Assembly: GCF_000568815.1 (NCBI RefSeq)
Contig: NZ_CP007201.1
Coordinates: forward strand, 1,302,001-1,366,000
DNA length: 64,000 nt
Source: Sulfurospirillum multivorans DSM 12446
Lineage (GTDB): Bacteria > Campylobacterota > Campylobacteria > Campylobacterales > Sulfurospirillaceae
Direction: 5' to 3'
The notes beneath the pieces were generated by a model, which saw only the letters and a list, made by a program, of their open reading frames with translations, searched no databases and was not told where the DNA came from. The position numbers were made by a program, and so were the translations under genes. Shown piece by piece: positions 7,262 through 16,786 of the stretch; position 1 is the first letter of the stretch, and each line of letters opens with the position of its first letter.

Positions 7262-8869
7262 ATGAGTTTATCCAAACAGTTAATGACGATGCTTGCCATT
7301 GCCATTTTAGGAATTATCGCCGTTTTTAGTATTGGTTTGAGTAAAATGGATCATGTCTATCAAAAGACCAATACCTGCAATGTCAACTCACTGCCAAGTA
7401 TTTTATTGCTTGGGACGTTACAACAAGCCATGTATAATATGAGAATAGTTGCCTTACAACATTTAGGTTCTGATGACTTAAAGGTAAAAAAAGATTTAGA
7501 AGAAAAATTCAAGGAGCATAGAAAAGATTTTGAAAACGCGAATGCGCGTTATGAGAGTTTTCTCTCCGATGAAAAAGACAAAGAGCTTTACGAAAAAGAA
7601 CAAGAGTATTTTAAAAAATATATCGGCGTTGTTGAAAAACTCTTTGTCTTTTCCAATGAAGGCAAAAAAGATGAAATTAAAAAGCTTATGGCAGAAACAG
7701 CCGATATTCCTAAAACATTAATGAAAACAACCGATGAGCATATGGATTACAATCAGCATCTTGCTGACATAGATGCTAAAGATGCCATAGCTGAGAAGAA
7801 TAGTGCTAGTACAATGATGATAGGTCTTTCAATCTTAATAGCTATCTCTGTGATTATCATTGGTATTATGATCCGCAACAACATTATGCAAGGCGTCTCA
7901 CTTATCCGTGATAGTATCTCAGGCTTTGTGCATCATAAAGAGCTCAAGTTTAGAATCCAATACGGTAAAAACAATGAGATTCAAGAGATCGTTAATAGCT
8001 TTAATAGCTTGGTAGATACGTTAGAGGTGATTATTGATGATGTGAAACGCTCTTCCAATGAAAATGCTTCCGTTTCTCACGAACTCAGTACGACAAGTAT
8101 GCAAATTGGGCGCAATGCAGAGAACAGTACGGTCATCGTTAATAACACGATTGAAGAGATCGTTTCCATTAAAAAGTTTGTTCAAGAAACTGCTATTCTC
8201 TCCGAAGAGATGAAAAAAAGTATTGCTTTAGCAGGCGATAAACTGGAATCGGCTAAAAAAGAGGTCATCATGCTAAAAGATGAAGTTGAACTGGCGAGTG
8301 AAGAAGAGACAGCACTTGCAGGACAATTAGAGCAGATGAGCAGAGATGCAGAGCAAGTCAAACAAATTCTAACGGTGATTTCCGATATTGCCGATCAAAC
8401 CAATTTACTCGCACTTAATGCTGCGATTGAAGCGGCGCGTGCAGGAGATCATGGACGTGGCTTTGCTGTGGTCGCCGATGAAGTACGCAAGCTTGCAGAA
8501 CGCACTCAAACCTCACTGACAGAGATTAATGCAACGATTAATATTATTGTCCAATCCATTGTCAACTCTTCGGATAAGATGACAAAGAATGCTCAAAATG
8601 TAAGACGACTCGCAAGCGTGTCAACGAATGTGGAAGAGAGCATTATCAGTACGACATCTATCATGGAAGAGAGTGTAAAATCTGTTACAATTAGTGCCAA
8701 TAATTCCAATAAGATCGCAAAAGATACCGATAAGATTGTGGACCTTGTGACCAACATTAATTCGATTACGAGTGAGAATGCGAGAAGTGTGGAAGAGATC
8801 GCAAGTGCGGCCGATCATCTTTCGAAGTTGGCGGAAAATCTCAATATTAAACTTGGGCAATTTCAGTAA
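7262..8869 (+). CDS. Transmembrane methyl-accepting chemotaxis protein
   Basis: Chemoreceptor of 535 residues. It has an N-terminal helix (about 8-28), a periplasmic four-helix-bundle type sensor (about 35-185, rich in K/E helices), a second membrane helix (about 190-210), a HAMP region and a cytoplasmic signalling coil. The signalling tip is canonical ([19 protein letters not shown], then [18 protein letters not shown]). The ligand cannot be read from sequence. A ribosome site (AAAGGAG) precedes the ATG. It follows an HD-GYP gene by 47 bases and precedes a second receptor. Confidence 0.93.
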   Translation: MSLSKQLMTMLAIAILGIIAVFSIGLSKMDHVYQKTNTCNVNSLPSILLLGTLQQAMYNMRIVALQHLGSDDLKVKKDLEEKFKEHRKDFENANARYESFLSDEKDKELYEKEQEYFKKYIGVVEKLFVFSNEGKKDEIKKLMAETADIPKTLMKTTDEHMDYNQHLADIDAKDAIAEKNSASTMMIGLSILIAISVIIIGIMIRNNIMQGVSLIRDSISGFVHHKELKFRIQYGKNNEIQEIVNSFNSLVDTLEVIIDDVKRSSNENASVSHELSTTSMQIGRNAENSTVIVNNTIEEIVSIKKFVQETAILSEEMKKSIALAGDKLESAKKEVIMLKDEVELASEEETALAGQLEQMSRDAEQVKQILTVISDIADQTNLLALNAAIEAARAGDHGRGFAVVADEVRKLAERTQTSLTEINATINIIVQSIVNSSDKMTKNAQNVRRLASVSTNVEESIISTTSIMEESVKSVTISANNSNKIAKDTDKIVDLVTNINSITSENARSVEEIASAADHLSKLAENLNIKLGQFQ

Positions 8870-8947
8870 AAAGTAACCTTTACATGTAAGTATTCTTAGG
8901 GATGGCTTACTGTAGAATTTAACCCTATTTATACAAAAAGGAATCGT

Positions 8948-10051
8948 ATGTTTGGACAAAATAAAGCCTTACTTCATGAAGAAAATGTAGGTTTACGCGC
9001 TGAAAATGAACGCTTAAAACACGAAGCAACGGCTTTACAGCTTCAGCTAGAAAAGCTCCAGCAATCCGATGCAAATACCCAAAGAACGCTCAGCGAAAAC
9101 CGCCTGAAAACCGAGCTTATCAACAGTATGTTGGGTGGTTGTGGTAGCAGTGTGAAAGAGATTCAACATGACATCGAACAAAATCTTGAAGCTTCTAAAG
9201 AGATCGTGCAGATTAGTGTTTCAACCGTAGAGAGCATCACAAATCTTAATACGATCTCTAACAACCTTTTAGGTTCACTGTCAAATATCTCACACTCCGC
9301 GGTTGAATCACGTCATATGGCGGAAAATCTTCACCATAGTGTCGATGAAATCGCTAGTGTGATCAATCTGATCAAAGATATTTCCGATCAAACGAACCTG
9401 CTGGCACTCAATGCCGCGATCGAAGCAGCACGTGCAGGGGAGCATGGGCGCGGTTTTGCTGTCGTAGCAGATGAAGTGCGCAAATTGGCGGAGCGAACGC
9501 AAAAAGCGACGGCAGAGGTGGAGATGAATATCAACGTGCTCAAACAAAATGCCAATTTAATGTTTAAACAAAACGAAGAGGTGGAAAGTGTTGCGGTGGA
9601 GTCTAACCAACACATTGAAAATTTTAAAGTTGAATTTGATGCGTTGCAACACAGTGCGACCACGATTAAAGATGACTCTCAAAATATCAGTTTTGAAGTC
9701 TTTACGGCTCTGGCTAAACTCGATCACGTTCTTTTTAAAGTTTCGGGATATGGCTCTGTATTTGATAAAGAGCATAAAGAGCTGAGTGATCATACCAATT
9801 GCCGTTTGGGCAAATGGTACGCAGGGGTTGGCAAAGAGAATTTTAGCGCGACATCTGCGTTTAAGGCGTTGGAAGAGCCGCATAAAATTGTCCATGGTGA
9901 GATCAATCAAGCGATCAAATGCGTCAAAGAGGGAACCTGTTTGAACGATATTAATGTCGTCATTAACCATTTTGTTAAAGCCGAAGAGGCATCAAAAACG
10001 CTTTTTGGTTTGCTTAACCAAATGTTAAACGAAAAACAAAAAAACGCGTAG
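8948..10051 (+). CDS. Soluble chemoreceptor with C-terminal zinc-binding CZB domain (TlpD-like)
   Basis: A 367-residue chemoreceptor without membrane helices. Residues 1-40 are a coiled coil, the signalling tip sits at about 145-185 ([19 protein letters not shown]), and the C-terminal ~115 residues match the CZB domain: [28 protein letters not shown], which supply the three-His/one-Cys zinc site. Helicobacter TlpD has this same layout and senses oxidative or energy stress in the cytoplasm; a similar role is likely here. The ATG at 8948 follows AAAAGGAATCGT. Confidence 0.92.
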   Translation: MFGQNKALLHEENVGLRAENERLKHEATALQLQLEKLQQSDANTQRTLSENRLKTELINSMLGGCGSSVKEIQHDIEQNLEASKEIVQISVSTVESITNLNTISNNLLGSLSNISHSAVESRHMAENLHHSVDEIASVINLIKDISDQTNLLALNAAIEAARAGEHGRGFAVVADEVRKLAERTQKATAEVEMNINVLKQNANLMFKQNEEVESVAVESNQHIENFKVEFDALQHSATTIKDDSQNISFEVFTALAKLDHVLFKVSGYGSVFDKEHKELSDHTNCRLGKWYAGVGKENFSATSAFKALEEPHKIVHGEINQAIKCVKEGTCLNDINVVINHFVKAEEASKTLFGLLNQMLNEKQKNA

Positions 10052-10059
10052 GAAAGTCT

Positions 10060-10800
10060 TTGAAATTTGAATTTTTAGGAACCGCCGATACGGGTGGCAT
10101 TCCCCTGCATCAGTGTCATTGTGCCATTTGTGAAGAAGCGCGTGTGAAAGGGGTGAGCAATCGCTCGACGAGTGCTTATTTAACGCTAGACGATGGTAGT
10201 GTCATCCTCTTTGACGCGGGGTATGACCTTTTGTGTGAAATGTTCAATACGACGAAGATTCGCGCAGTTTTTCTGACCCATTTTCATGCCGATCACTGCT
10301 TGGGATTGCTTCGTTTACGAAAATCAGTGGATTCGATTACGTGCTATATTCCTAGCGACGAACACGGGTTTGGCGATCTTTTTCTGCATAAAGACTCCAT
10401 TGATTACCTTATGCTTGAACCCTTTTCGTCCATTGAGATTGAGGGTGTTAAAATCGTTGCGGTACCGCTCTTTCACTCAAAACAAACGCATGGTTACGTG
10501 ATCTTTACATGTAAAGGTGTTGTGGCATATTTGACCGATTGTGAGAGTATTCCTGAGGCATCGCTTGCGTATTTGAAAGCACAAAACATTGATCATCTCT
10601 TTATAGACGCGGCGTATACGCCGTGGTTTGAGTCGAAAAAGCATCTGAACTGGGAGAGTGCTGAGGCGTATATTGACGAGGTTTCCCCACAGAAGGGGTA
10701 TCTGATTCATGCGAGTTGTAAAACCTTACTTCCTTTACATGTAAAAAAAATAAAGCTGAAATACCCTTACATTGAAAAGGGATTTTGCCTCGAGGTGTGA
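10060..10800 (+). CDS. Metallo-beta-lactamase-fold hydrolase (PhnP-like)
   Basis: A 246-residue cytosolic MBL-fold enzyme. The metal motif THFHADHCLGLLRLR lies near residue 70, with a later FHSKQTHGY, LTDCES and LIDAAY series supplying the remaining ligands. The N-terminus FLGTADTGGIPLHQCHCAICEEA with paired Cys resembles PhnP/phosphodiesterase-type members. The substrate is unknown. The likely start is TTG at 10060, preceded by AGGAAAG eight bases upstream; no ATG fits. Two iterated-palindrome copies (10505, 10735) encode FTCK and LHVKK. Confidence 0.8.
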   Translation: MKFEFLGTADTGGIPLHQCHCAICEEARVKGVSNRSTSAYLTLDDGSVILFDAGYDLLCEMFNTTKIRAVFLTHFHADHCLGLLRLRKSVDSITCYIPSDEHGFGDLFLHKDSIDYLMLEPFSSIEIEGVKIVAVPLFHSKQTHGYVIFTCKGVVAYLTDCESIPEASLAYLKAQNIDHLFIDAAYTPWFESKKHLNWESAEAYIDEVSPQKGYLIHASCKTLLPLHVKKIKLKYPYIEKGFCLEV

Positions 10801-10803
10801 AGA

Positions 10804-11109
10804 TTACTCTTCATCCTCGTCATCTTCAAAAGCCTCTTCACCGTCTTCATCTTCAAAGTAGATGTTGTCTTCATTGCCATCGTAATTGTAGTCACTTTGA
10901 TAAATCGGATCGTCTTCCTCTTCATCAAAATCTTCATCGTCTTCGTCTTCTAGCTCTTCTTCATAGTCCTCTTCGTTCATTAAAATATCTTCAACTTTGT
11001 CAAGAAACGCATCGACATCTCCGGTAAAGAGATGCTCAAAACGCATCGCCTCGAGGATAAATTCGCTGGAGCAACCGCTCTCTAAAAGAAGTTCTTTCAA
11101 GTCACGCAT
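10804..11109 (-). CDS. Extremely acidic small protein
   Basis: A 101-residue protein I cannot assign to a family. Residues 1-45 look like a small helical domain (LKELLLESG, EAMRFEHLFTGDVDAFLDKVEDIL). From about residue 46 on it is a low-complexity tail made mostly of Asp and Glu, ending DDEDEE. It lies convergent with the hydrolase at 10060 and about 35 bases downstream of the ABC-F gene, probably in the same transcript. Acidic tails like this often mimic nucleic acid or bind basic proteins or metal, but no function is claimed. Confidence 0.75.
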   Translation of the reverse strand: MRDLKELLLESGCSSEFILEAMRFEHLFTGDVDAFLDKVEDILMNEEDYEEELEDEDDEDFDEEEDDPIYQSDYNYDGNEDNIYFEDEDGEEAFEDDEDEE

Positions 11110-11143
11110 ACTATTTCACCTTTGCTTTTTCTGCAATTCTACA

Positions 11144-12976
11144 CTAATTTTGAATGTTTTTCAATTGCGTTTCATACGCTTCAAAAAGCGCGTCATGGTT
11201 TACATGTAACGTTTCAAACTGCTCGTAAAGTTTTTCAAGCGATGCTTCATCGCTCTTGAGCTCTTTGGAGAGGCGTTGCAATTCATCGATCTCATTACCC
11301 GATGAACACGCGATGAGTGCTTCATTTTTGGTTTTCATTCCCTCTTCAAGCTTCATGATGGTTGCTTCACACTGCTCGATCTGTTTTTTAAGCGGTGAGA
11401 GTTTGGAGCTTCGTTCTTGAATGAGTTTGGCTCGAAGCTTTTTACTTTCATTGTAATCATTGGAAACCACTTTTTTAGGTGTCACATCGCTCTCTTCTTC
11501 CCAACCGATTTTCTCTAAAAATTCATCGTAATTACCATCAAAAAACTCGGCTTTGTCATGATGAAAGATGATAAGCGCATCGGCTAATTCTCGAAGCATC
11601 ATCTCTGAGTGCGTGACTAAAATGGTCGAGCCTTCAAAGCCTTTGATCGCGTCACACAAGGAGTCTATGGAGTACATATCGAGGTGGTTGGTTGGTTCAT
11701 CCAAAAAGAGGAGGTTCGCAGGTGTAGCGATGATCTTGCCCAGCATGACGCGACTGCGTTCCCCTCCTGAGAGAATGTTGATCTCTTTTTCTGCCATCTT
11801 GCCACTGAACATCATACCGCCACAAATGGCACGCACTTTGGTGATGCCTAGCAGTGGGTCAACCTCGTAAATTTCATCCATAACGTTATTTTTAAGATTG
11901 AGTCGTTGAATGTTCGTTTGTCCAAAGTGCGCAAAGGCAGTCTCAGGATGATAGTTCAAGCTTCCGTGTTGCAGGGGCAATTCGCCTGCTAAAACGTTGA
12001 GAAGGGTTGATTTTCCTTTGCCGTTTTTACCGATGATCGCAAGGCATTTGCCTTTTTCAAGTTTAAAGGAGAGGTTTTGAAACAGAGGCTTTTGGGGGTC
12101 ATACCCAAAGCGGACATCGTGCGCATCGAGGAGGATTTTGGCAGGTGTTTTTTTGTAGTTAAACGAAAAAGAGAGGTTGCTCTCCTCTTCAAGATCATCC
12201 ATTTCACCCATTTTTTCAAGCTGTTTGGCTTTGCTTTGCGCCATCACCGCTTTGGAAGCACGCGCTTTTTGGCGCGTCACAAAATCTTCGAGTTCCGCAC
12301 GCTTTTTATCCAAATTGGCTTTGGTTTTAAGGTAACGCTCATCATCCTCTTCGAGTTTGGCGTAGTACTTGTGACTGTTGCCCTCAATCATCATCAAACT
12401 TTTACGACGAAGTCCCATCGTGTGCGTGGTAACGGCGTCCATAAAGTCACGATCGTGGGTGATGAGAATGATCTCACCTTTAAACTCTCTCAAAAAGGTT
12501 TGAAGCCAGCGCATTGAGACGATGTCAAGGTAGTTGGTCGGCTCGTCGAGAAGAAGCAAGGAAGGGTTGGTCGCTAGCAGTTTGACAAGATTGAGACGAA
12601 TCTGATAGCCTCCCGAAAAACTCATCGGATCTTTGTCTAAATCATCTTGCAAAAAGCCCAAACCAAAAAGCATCTTTTCAATCTTATAGACATCAAAGAC
12701 TTCATCGCCTTGCAACGCAGAAGCACACTCAGCGCGTACGGTTTTATGGGTAAACTCGATATGCTGACGAAGAGCGCCTATGGTGTAATTTTTAGGGATG
12801 AGAATATCTCCAGAATCGGCTTCCTCTTCGCCTAAAAGGATTTTGAAAAGGGTGGATTTGCCAGAGCCATTGCGTCCGACAAAGCCTATTTTATTGCCTT
12901 TCGTGAGCATAAAGCTGATAGGTTCAAAAAGGGTTTGTGCCCCAAAGTGTTTGGAAAGATTAGTGACTTGAATCAT
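11144..12976 (-). CDS. ABC-F ATP-binding protein
   Basis: A 610-residue soluble protein with two ABC ATPase domains and no membrane part, the ABC-F (Uup/YheS/EttA-like) layout: translation factors that act on ribosomes. Walker A motifs are GRNGSGKST (near 36) and GKNGKGKST (near 318); signatures are FSGGYQIRLNLV and LSGGERSRVMLG; Walker B motifs are LLLLDEPTNYLD and LLFLDEPTNHLD. The linker between domains is charged, and a C-terminal coiled coil (about 540-605) is present, as in Uup-type members. The exact subfamily is not resolved by eye. Confidence 0.92.
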   Translation of the reverse strand: MIQVTNLSKHFGAQTLFEPISFMLTKGNKIGFVGRNGSGKSTLFKILLGEEEADSGDILIPKNYTIGALRQHIEFTHKTVRAECASALQGDEVFDVYKIEKMLFGLGFLQDDLDKDPMSFSGGYQIRLNLVKLLATNPSLLLLDEPTNYLDIVSMRWLQTFLREFKGEIILITHDRDFMDAVTTHTMGLRRKSLMMIEGNSHKYYAKLEEDDERYLKTKANLDKKRAELEDFVTRQKARASKAVMAQSKAKQLEKMGEMDDLEEESNLSFSFNYKKTPAKILLDAHDVRFGYDPQKPLFQNLSFKLEKGKCLAIIGKNGKGKSTLLNVLAGELPLQHGSLNYHPETAFAHFGQTNIQRLNLKNNVMDEIYEVDPLLGITKVRAICGGMMFSGKMAEKEINILSGGERSRVMLGKIIATPANLLFLDEPTNHLDMYSIDSLCDAIKGFEGSTILVTHSEMMLRELADALIIFHHDKAEFFDGNYDEFLEKIGWEEESDVTPKKVVSNDYNESKKLRAKLIQERSSKLSPLKKQIEQCEATIMKLEEGMKTKNEALIACSSGNEIDELQRLSKELKSDEASLEKLYEQFETLHVNHDALFEAYETQLKNIQN

Positions 12977-13071
12977 CGTGAAAGCTCATTACATGTAAAG
13001 ATTTTTGCCTTTAAAGAGGCGAGTGGTATTATAAAAAAAGTTTTGCAAGAACTTGATTAAACAAGATAAAT

Positions 13072-13096
13072 AGTTTACCTCAAAGGAGGTAAAACT
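13072..13096 (-). terminator. Hairpin at the end of motAB
   Basis: On the minus strand, AGTTTTACCTC pairs with GAGGTAAACT across a 4-base loop (one bulge). It overlaps the motB stop codon and is followed by a moderately T-rich stretch, consistent with a weak intrinsic terminator. Confidence 0.5.
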
Positions 13097-13895
13097 ACTC
13101 TATTTTTTTATTGATCGTATTGAGTGTGTCTAAGATAGACTCTTTTTTAGCCGAACCATCCGGTCCTGAGATGCGCATGGTAAATTCAACGCGTCCATTT
13201 TTTTCACGACCTTCTGCGGTGTCATTGCTCGCAAGCGGTTTGGTGTCACCATATCCTGCGGAGCTTAAGCGATCTTTGGCAATGCCATTGCGAACAAGCA
13301 CGCGAATGACTGCGTTTGCACGAGCCGTTGAAAGTTCTAGATTGTCTTGAAATTTAGAACCACTGGGAAGAGGCGTTGTGTCGGTGTAGCCTTTGACGAT
13401 CACTTCAACATTTTTAGGAAGCATCGCGATAATGTCGGAAACACGTTTTAAGAAAAGCATGGAATCGCTGTTGATAATGTCAGCCGAACCTTGTGCAAAA
13501 AGCATTTTGGTTGGAAGTTTGATGATGGCACCATCGATTTTTTGCTCCAAAGAGCCTTCGCCGATGTTCATCTTCTCAATCATTTGAGCCATTCGTGCAA
13601 TCTCTTCAAGTTGAGCAGAACTTCCCCCCGCATTGCCTTTGTCTTTATCTTGATCTTTGGAAGCTTCTCCTGATTTAACCGCCATATTCATAACAGGGGT
13701 TGCCTCTTCAGGTTTGGCGCTGTAGTCGTAGATTTTGACGAACTCTTCTTTGAGGGCTTTCATTTTTTCGGTATTGGTTGAGGCAATGGCGAAGAGGGCA
13801 ATGAAAAGTGCAAGTAAAAGGCTAAAAAAGTCAGCAAAGGGTACTGCCCATTTTTCACCAGCTTCACAGACTACTTTTTTACATTTTTTACCCAC
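13095..13895 (-). CDS. motB: Flagellar motor stator protein MotB
   Basis: A 266-residue stator protein that anchors the flagellar motor to peptidoglycan. One membrane helix at about residues 17-40 (PFADFFSLLLALFIALFAIAS) carries the conserved Asp used for proton flow. The C-terminal OmpA/MotB domain (about 130-245) contains GYTDTTPLPSG, LSTARANAVIRVLV and RVEFTM. It lies 11 bases downstream of motA in the same operon. Confidence 0.96.
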   Translation of the reverse strand: MGKKCKKVVCEAGEKWAVPFADFFSLLLALFIALFAIASTNTEKMKALKEEFVKIYDYSAKPEEATPVMNMAVKSGEASKDQDKDKGNAGGSSAQLEEIARMAQMIEKMNIGEGSLEQKIDGAIIKLPTKMLFAQGSADIINSDSMLFLKRVSDIIAMLPKNVEVIVKGYTDTTPLPSGSKFQDNLELSTARANAVIRVLVRNGIAKDRLSSAGYGDTKPLASNDTAEGREKNGRVEFTMRISGPDGSAKKESILDTLNTINKKIE

Positions 13896-13906
13896 GGTGT
13901 CGTTCC

Positions 13907-14683
13907 TTATGATTTATCAAATTGGCTTTTTTTCTCTTCAAGTGGAGAGAGATAATTGAGGAGTTTCATCTCAAGTGTACGAGGATTGTCACCATGTGAA
14001 ATGCCTAAAATTCCTGCTAAAATGACATGTTTTTCTTTAATAATATCTTTGGATTTTCCTTTGAGCTTATGCCCCCAAGGCCCTAGAAAGATGTAGGAAC
14101 CTGCAATACCAAAAACCGTTGCTGTAAACGCACCACCAATACCCATCGCCATTTCAGCAGGGTTGTCTAGTTTTTGAAGTGCCAAAATAAGACCCAAAAC
14201 CGCACCAATGAGTCCCATAACAGGACACGTCTCACCGGCGTGAATCCAATAATGCGCTGATCCATGGTAATACTCTTCGGTTTGTTCAATGAGAATTTCA
14301 AGTGTCTCTTCGATCTCATGGGCTTCGACACCATCTACCGCCATACTCAGTCCTTTTTTAAAGAACTCATCTTCCATGATGTTGGCATGTGATTCAAGTG
14401 CTAAAATGCCATCGCGTCTTGCGATAATGGCAAAATCAATAATTTGTTTGATACGTGCATGAAAATCAACAGGGGATTTTTTCATAATAACTTTAAACTC
14501 TTTGAAAGCACCCTTGACATACTCTTGAGGCGTTGCTGTCATGGCGGCTGCCATCGCAGTTGGAATAACAATAATAAAGGAAGTGATATGCAAAATATGA
14601 AGAGGATTTCCACCTTCCATAATATCGCCCACGGAAATGGTGGTAATGGCAATTACCATGCCCAAAATGACGGTTAAGTCCAT
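13907..14683 (-). CDS. motA: Flagellar motor stator protein MotA
   Basis: Membrane stator subunit, about 258 residues, four hydrophobic helices. The N-terminus MDLTVILGMVIAITTI is typical. I place the start at the ATG at 14683, preceded by TTGGAGCTGACTTT; an in-frame TTG nine codons earlier lacks a good ribosome site. The cytoplasmic loop and the PVMGLIGAVLGLILAL helix near residue 170 are family hallmarks. It forms the proton channel with MotB. A strong sigma-28 type promoter lies upstream. Confidence 0.95.
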   Translation of the reverse strand: MDLTVILGMVIAITTISVGDIMEGGNPLHILHITSFIIVIPTAMAAAMTATPQEYVKGAFKEFKVIMKKSPVDFHARIKQIIDFAIIARRDGILALESHANIMEDEFFKKGLSMAVDGVEAHEIEETLEILIEQTEEYYHGSAHYWIHAGETCPVMGLIGAVLGLILALQKLDNPAEMAMGIGGAFTATVFGIAGSYIFLGPWGHKLKGKSKDIIKEKHVILAGILGISHGDNPRTLEMKLLNYLSPLEEKKSQFDKS

Positions 14684-14723
14684 AAAGTCAGCTCCAAAAA
14701 TAGTATTCAAACACTTTCAAGCA

Positions 14724-14750
14724 TTATCGGTTAAAACCCGAAAAACTTTA
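14724..14750 (-). promoter_or_regulatory. Sigma-28 (FliA) promoter of motAB
   Basis: On the minus strand, TAAAGTTT (14750-14743), an 11-base spacer, then ACCGATAA (14731-14724). This differs from the classical flagellar consensus TAAAGTTT-N11-GCCGATAA by one base. The -35 element shares its TAAAG with a copy of the iterated palindrome (core 14748-14757). Confidence 0.8.
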
Positions 14751-14870
14751 CATGTAAACCAATGATATAACATTATTCCTTAGACAAGATGGTACTATTA
14801 GTTCTCTTTAAGCACAAAAATAGATTTAGTGTATAATTGCAAAAAATGATGGAAAAGGAGGAAAAACGTA

Positions 14871-15524
14871 ATGAATGATCAAAAATGTTGCATCAGTACT
14901 TTATTTGAACGATTAAGCGGAAAAGCAGAATCACGGTGTCAGAAAATTGTTGATGTTGCGTTTCGTCTTTTTTTGGATAATGGGTATGAGAAAGTCAGTA
15001 TGAATGATATTGTCAAAGAAGCTGGTGGTTCACTAGCAACCTTGTACAAACATTTTGGAAACAAAGAACAGCTGTTGATTTATATCCTTGAGGAAAAGTC
15101 AGAAGAGCTATTTGGCGAATGGGGACGACGTAGCCACTGCTATGAAGGACGACTTGAAGAGTTTTTAACAGAGATTGGAAAGCTCTTTTTTGATGTGATT
15201 CGTACGGAAGATGCGGTACTGTTTCACCGTTTAATTATCTCTATTGGGTATATTGATGAAACGAAGTTGCAGAAGGAGACGATTTTAAATCTTATGATGC
15301 GCCCTGTATTTATTATTGCAGAGTATTTGGAAAATGAGAAAAAAAGTGGACGTATTGATGTTGAGAATACAACCTTATGTGCGCAACAATTTTTAAATGC
15401 CCTCAAAGATTCGTTTATCTTTCCACGCATCTTAGGCGTTGAGATTGATATTTCAGAAGAGGCGTATTTAAAAGCGTCAAAACAAGTAGTTACAATTTTT
15501 TGCAAAGGGTTACTACTTAAGTAA
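14871..15524 (+). CDS. TetR-family repressor of the adjacent RND efflux operon
   Basis: A 217-residue TetR/AcrR regulator. The N-terminal helix-turn-helix (about 22-70) reads IVDVAFRLFLDNGYEKVSMNDIVKEAGGSLATLYKHFGNKEQLL; the rest is the helical ligand domain. A Cys pair at residues 6-7 (KCCIS) is unusual and might be redox-active. It lies directly upstream of and co-oriented with the RND operon, with a 9-3-9 palindrome and strong promoter between, so repression of that operon, relieved by an exported drug or metabolite, is expected. A TATAAT at 14832-14837 and GGAGG RBS precede it. Confidence 0.92.
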   Translation: MNDQKCCISTLFERLSGKAESRCQKIVDVAFRLFLDNGYEKVSMNDIVKEAGGSLATLYKHFGNKEQLLIYILEEKSEELFGEWGRRSHCYEGRLEEFLTEIGKLFFDVIRTEDAVLFHRLIISIGYIDETKLQKETILNLMMRPVFIIAEYLENEKKSGRIDVENTTLCAQQFLNALKDSFIFPRILGVEIDISEEAYLKASKQVVTIFCKGLLLK

Positions 15525-15540
15525 TAAGTGTTTCAAAAGC

Positions 15541-15602
15541 TTGACTTATTTACCTTTTGCGACTATAATTCGCCTACAAAATGTAATGTAATATACATTA
15601 CA
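15541..15602 (+). promoter_or_regulatory. RND operon promoter and TetR operator
   Basis: TTGACT (15541-15546), 17 bp, TATAAT (15564-15569): a near-consensus sigma-70 promoter. Right after it is a perfect inverted repeat TGTAATGTA (15582-15590), spacer ATA, TACATTACA (15594-15602), covering the expected start of transcription. A bound TetR dimer here would block the promoter. Confidence 0.8.
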
Positions 15603-15622
15603 CTAATTTATGGAGCTGGAAA

Positions 15623-16783
15623 ATGACTAAAAACAGAGGATACATGACGTATGCCACATACGCATTAGTAGCGACATTGGGGGCTTTTTTGGTCTCAGGA
15701 TGCTCAAATGAATCAGGTAATAAAGCAGCAGGAAGGCCTGCTATGCCACCTTTATCAGTTGCAACGTATAAAGTTGTCTCAAACGATGTGCCTGTCTCTT
15801 TGGAATACCCAGCAAAAGTGAAAAGTATGCAGCAAGTAGGCATCGTTGCACGTGTTAGCGGTGTTTTAGAGAAAAAACTCTTCACTGAAGGCAGTTTTGT
15901 CAAAGCGGGCGATATGCTGTATCAAATCGACTCGGATCGTTATGAAGCATTGATGCAAGAAGCCGTGGCAGATGTAGGTATTAAAGAAGCTACCCTCAAA
16001 CAAGCCACACGCGATTGGGATCGAACGAAAGTGTTGTTTGAACAAGATGCCGTTTCTCAAAAAGAGAGAGATTCAGCCCTTTCAGCGTATGAATCAGCAG
16101 GCGCTTCACTTAAAGCTTCACAGGCGGCTCTTAAAAAAGCGACGATTGATTTCAACTATACAAAAGTAAAAGCGACCATCTCCGGGATGACCAGCCTTAA
16201 TGCCCAAGATATTGGAAGTTATGTAGGATCAAGCAGTGACACGATGACACTTACGACCATTACTCAAACTGACCCCGTCTATGTTGAATTTTCTTTGTCC
16301 GACATTGAGCTTTTGAAAAAACGTTATCTGCTAGGCTCTGGAAATTGGAGCAATATTGCTCAAGCTAAACTACCTGTAGAGCTCAGCACTCCTGATGGTG
16401 TCAAATATGACAAAAAAGGAACGTTGGACTTTTTAGACAGTTATGTGGATAGTGAAACCTCTACGATTAAAGCACGTGCGACCTTTTCAAATCCAAGTAA
16501 CATTCTCATTCCAGGACTTTTTGTACGTGTAAATGTCGGAGGTCTTGTGTATAAAGATGCTATTACGATTCCTCAAAAAGCGCTTTTACAAGAAGCTATT
16601 GGCTCGTTTGTTTATGTAGCCAAAGAGGGTAAGGCTGAAAAAGTGCCTATCAAAGCAGGAACCGTGCATGATGATACCTATATCATTGAGAGTGGTTTAC
16701 ATGTAAACGATCTTGTCATCACAAACAATCTAACCAAACTACGTCCAGGGTCTGCCGTTGTTGTTGCAGAAGCAAAGGAATAA
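15623..16783 (+). CDS. RND efflux periplasmic adaptor (AcrA/MexA-like lipoprotein)
   Basis: Membrane fusion protein of 386 residues linking the inner-membrane RND pump to the outer-membrane channel. The N-terminal helix ends in a lipobox (LVSGC, about residues 24-28), so it is a lipoprotein. The two lipoyl half-motifs, alpha-hairpin (about 110-175, VAQKERDSALSAYESAG) and beta-barrel regions are in the expected order, with the hallmark LTTITQTDPVYVEFSLSD. It is the first gene of the operon behind the TetR operator. A palindrome copy at 16697 encodes GLHVND. Confidence 0.94.
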   Translation: MTKNRGYMTYATYALVATLGAFLVSGCSNESGNKAAGRPAMPPLSVATYKVVSNDVPVSLEYPAKVKSMQQVGIVARVSGVLEKKLFTEGSFVKAGDMLYQIDSDRYEALMQEAVADVGIKEATLKQATRDWDRTKVLFEQDAVSQKERDSALSAYESAGASLKASQAALKKATIDFNYTKVKATISGMTSLNAQDIGSYVGSSSDTMTLTTITQTDPVYVEFSLSDIELLKKRYLLGSGNWSNIAQAKLPVELSTPDGVKYDKKGTLDFLDSYVDSETSTIKARATFSNPSNILIPGLFVRVNVGGLVYKDAITIPQKALLQEAIGSFVYVAKEGKAEKVPIKAGTVHDDTYIIESGLHVNDLVITNNLTKLRPGSAVVVAEAKE

Positions 16784-16786
16784 AGT

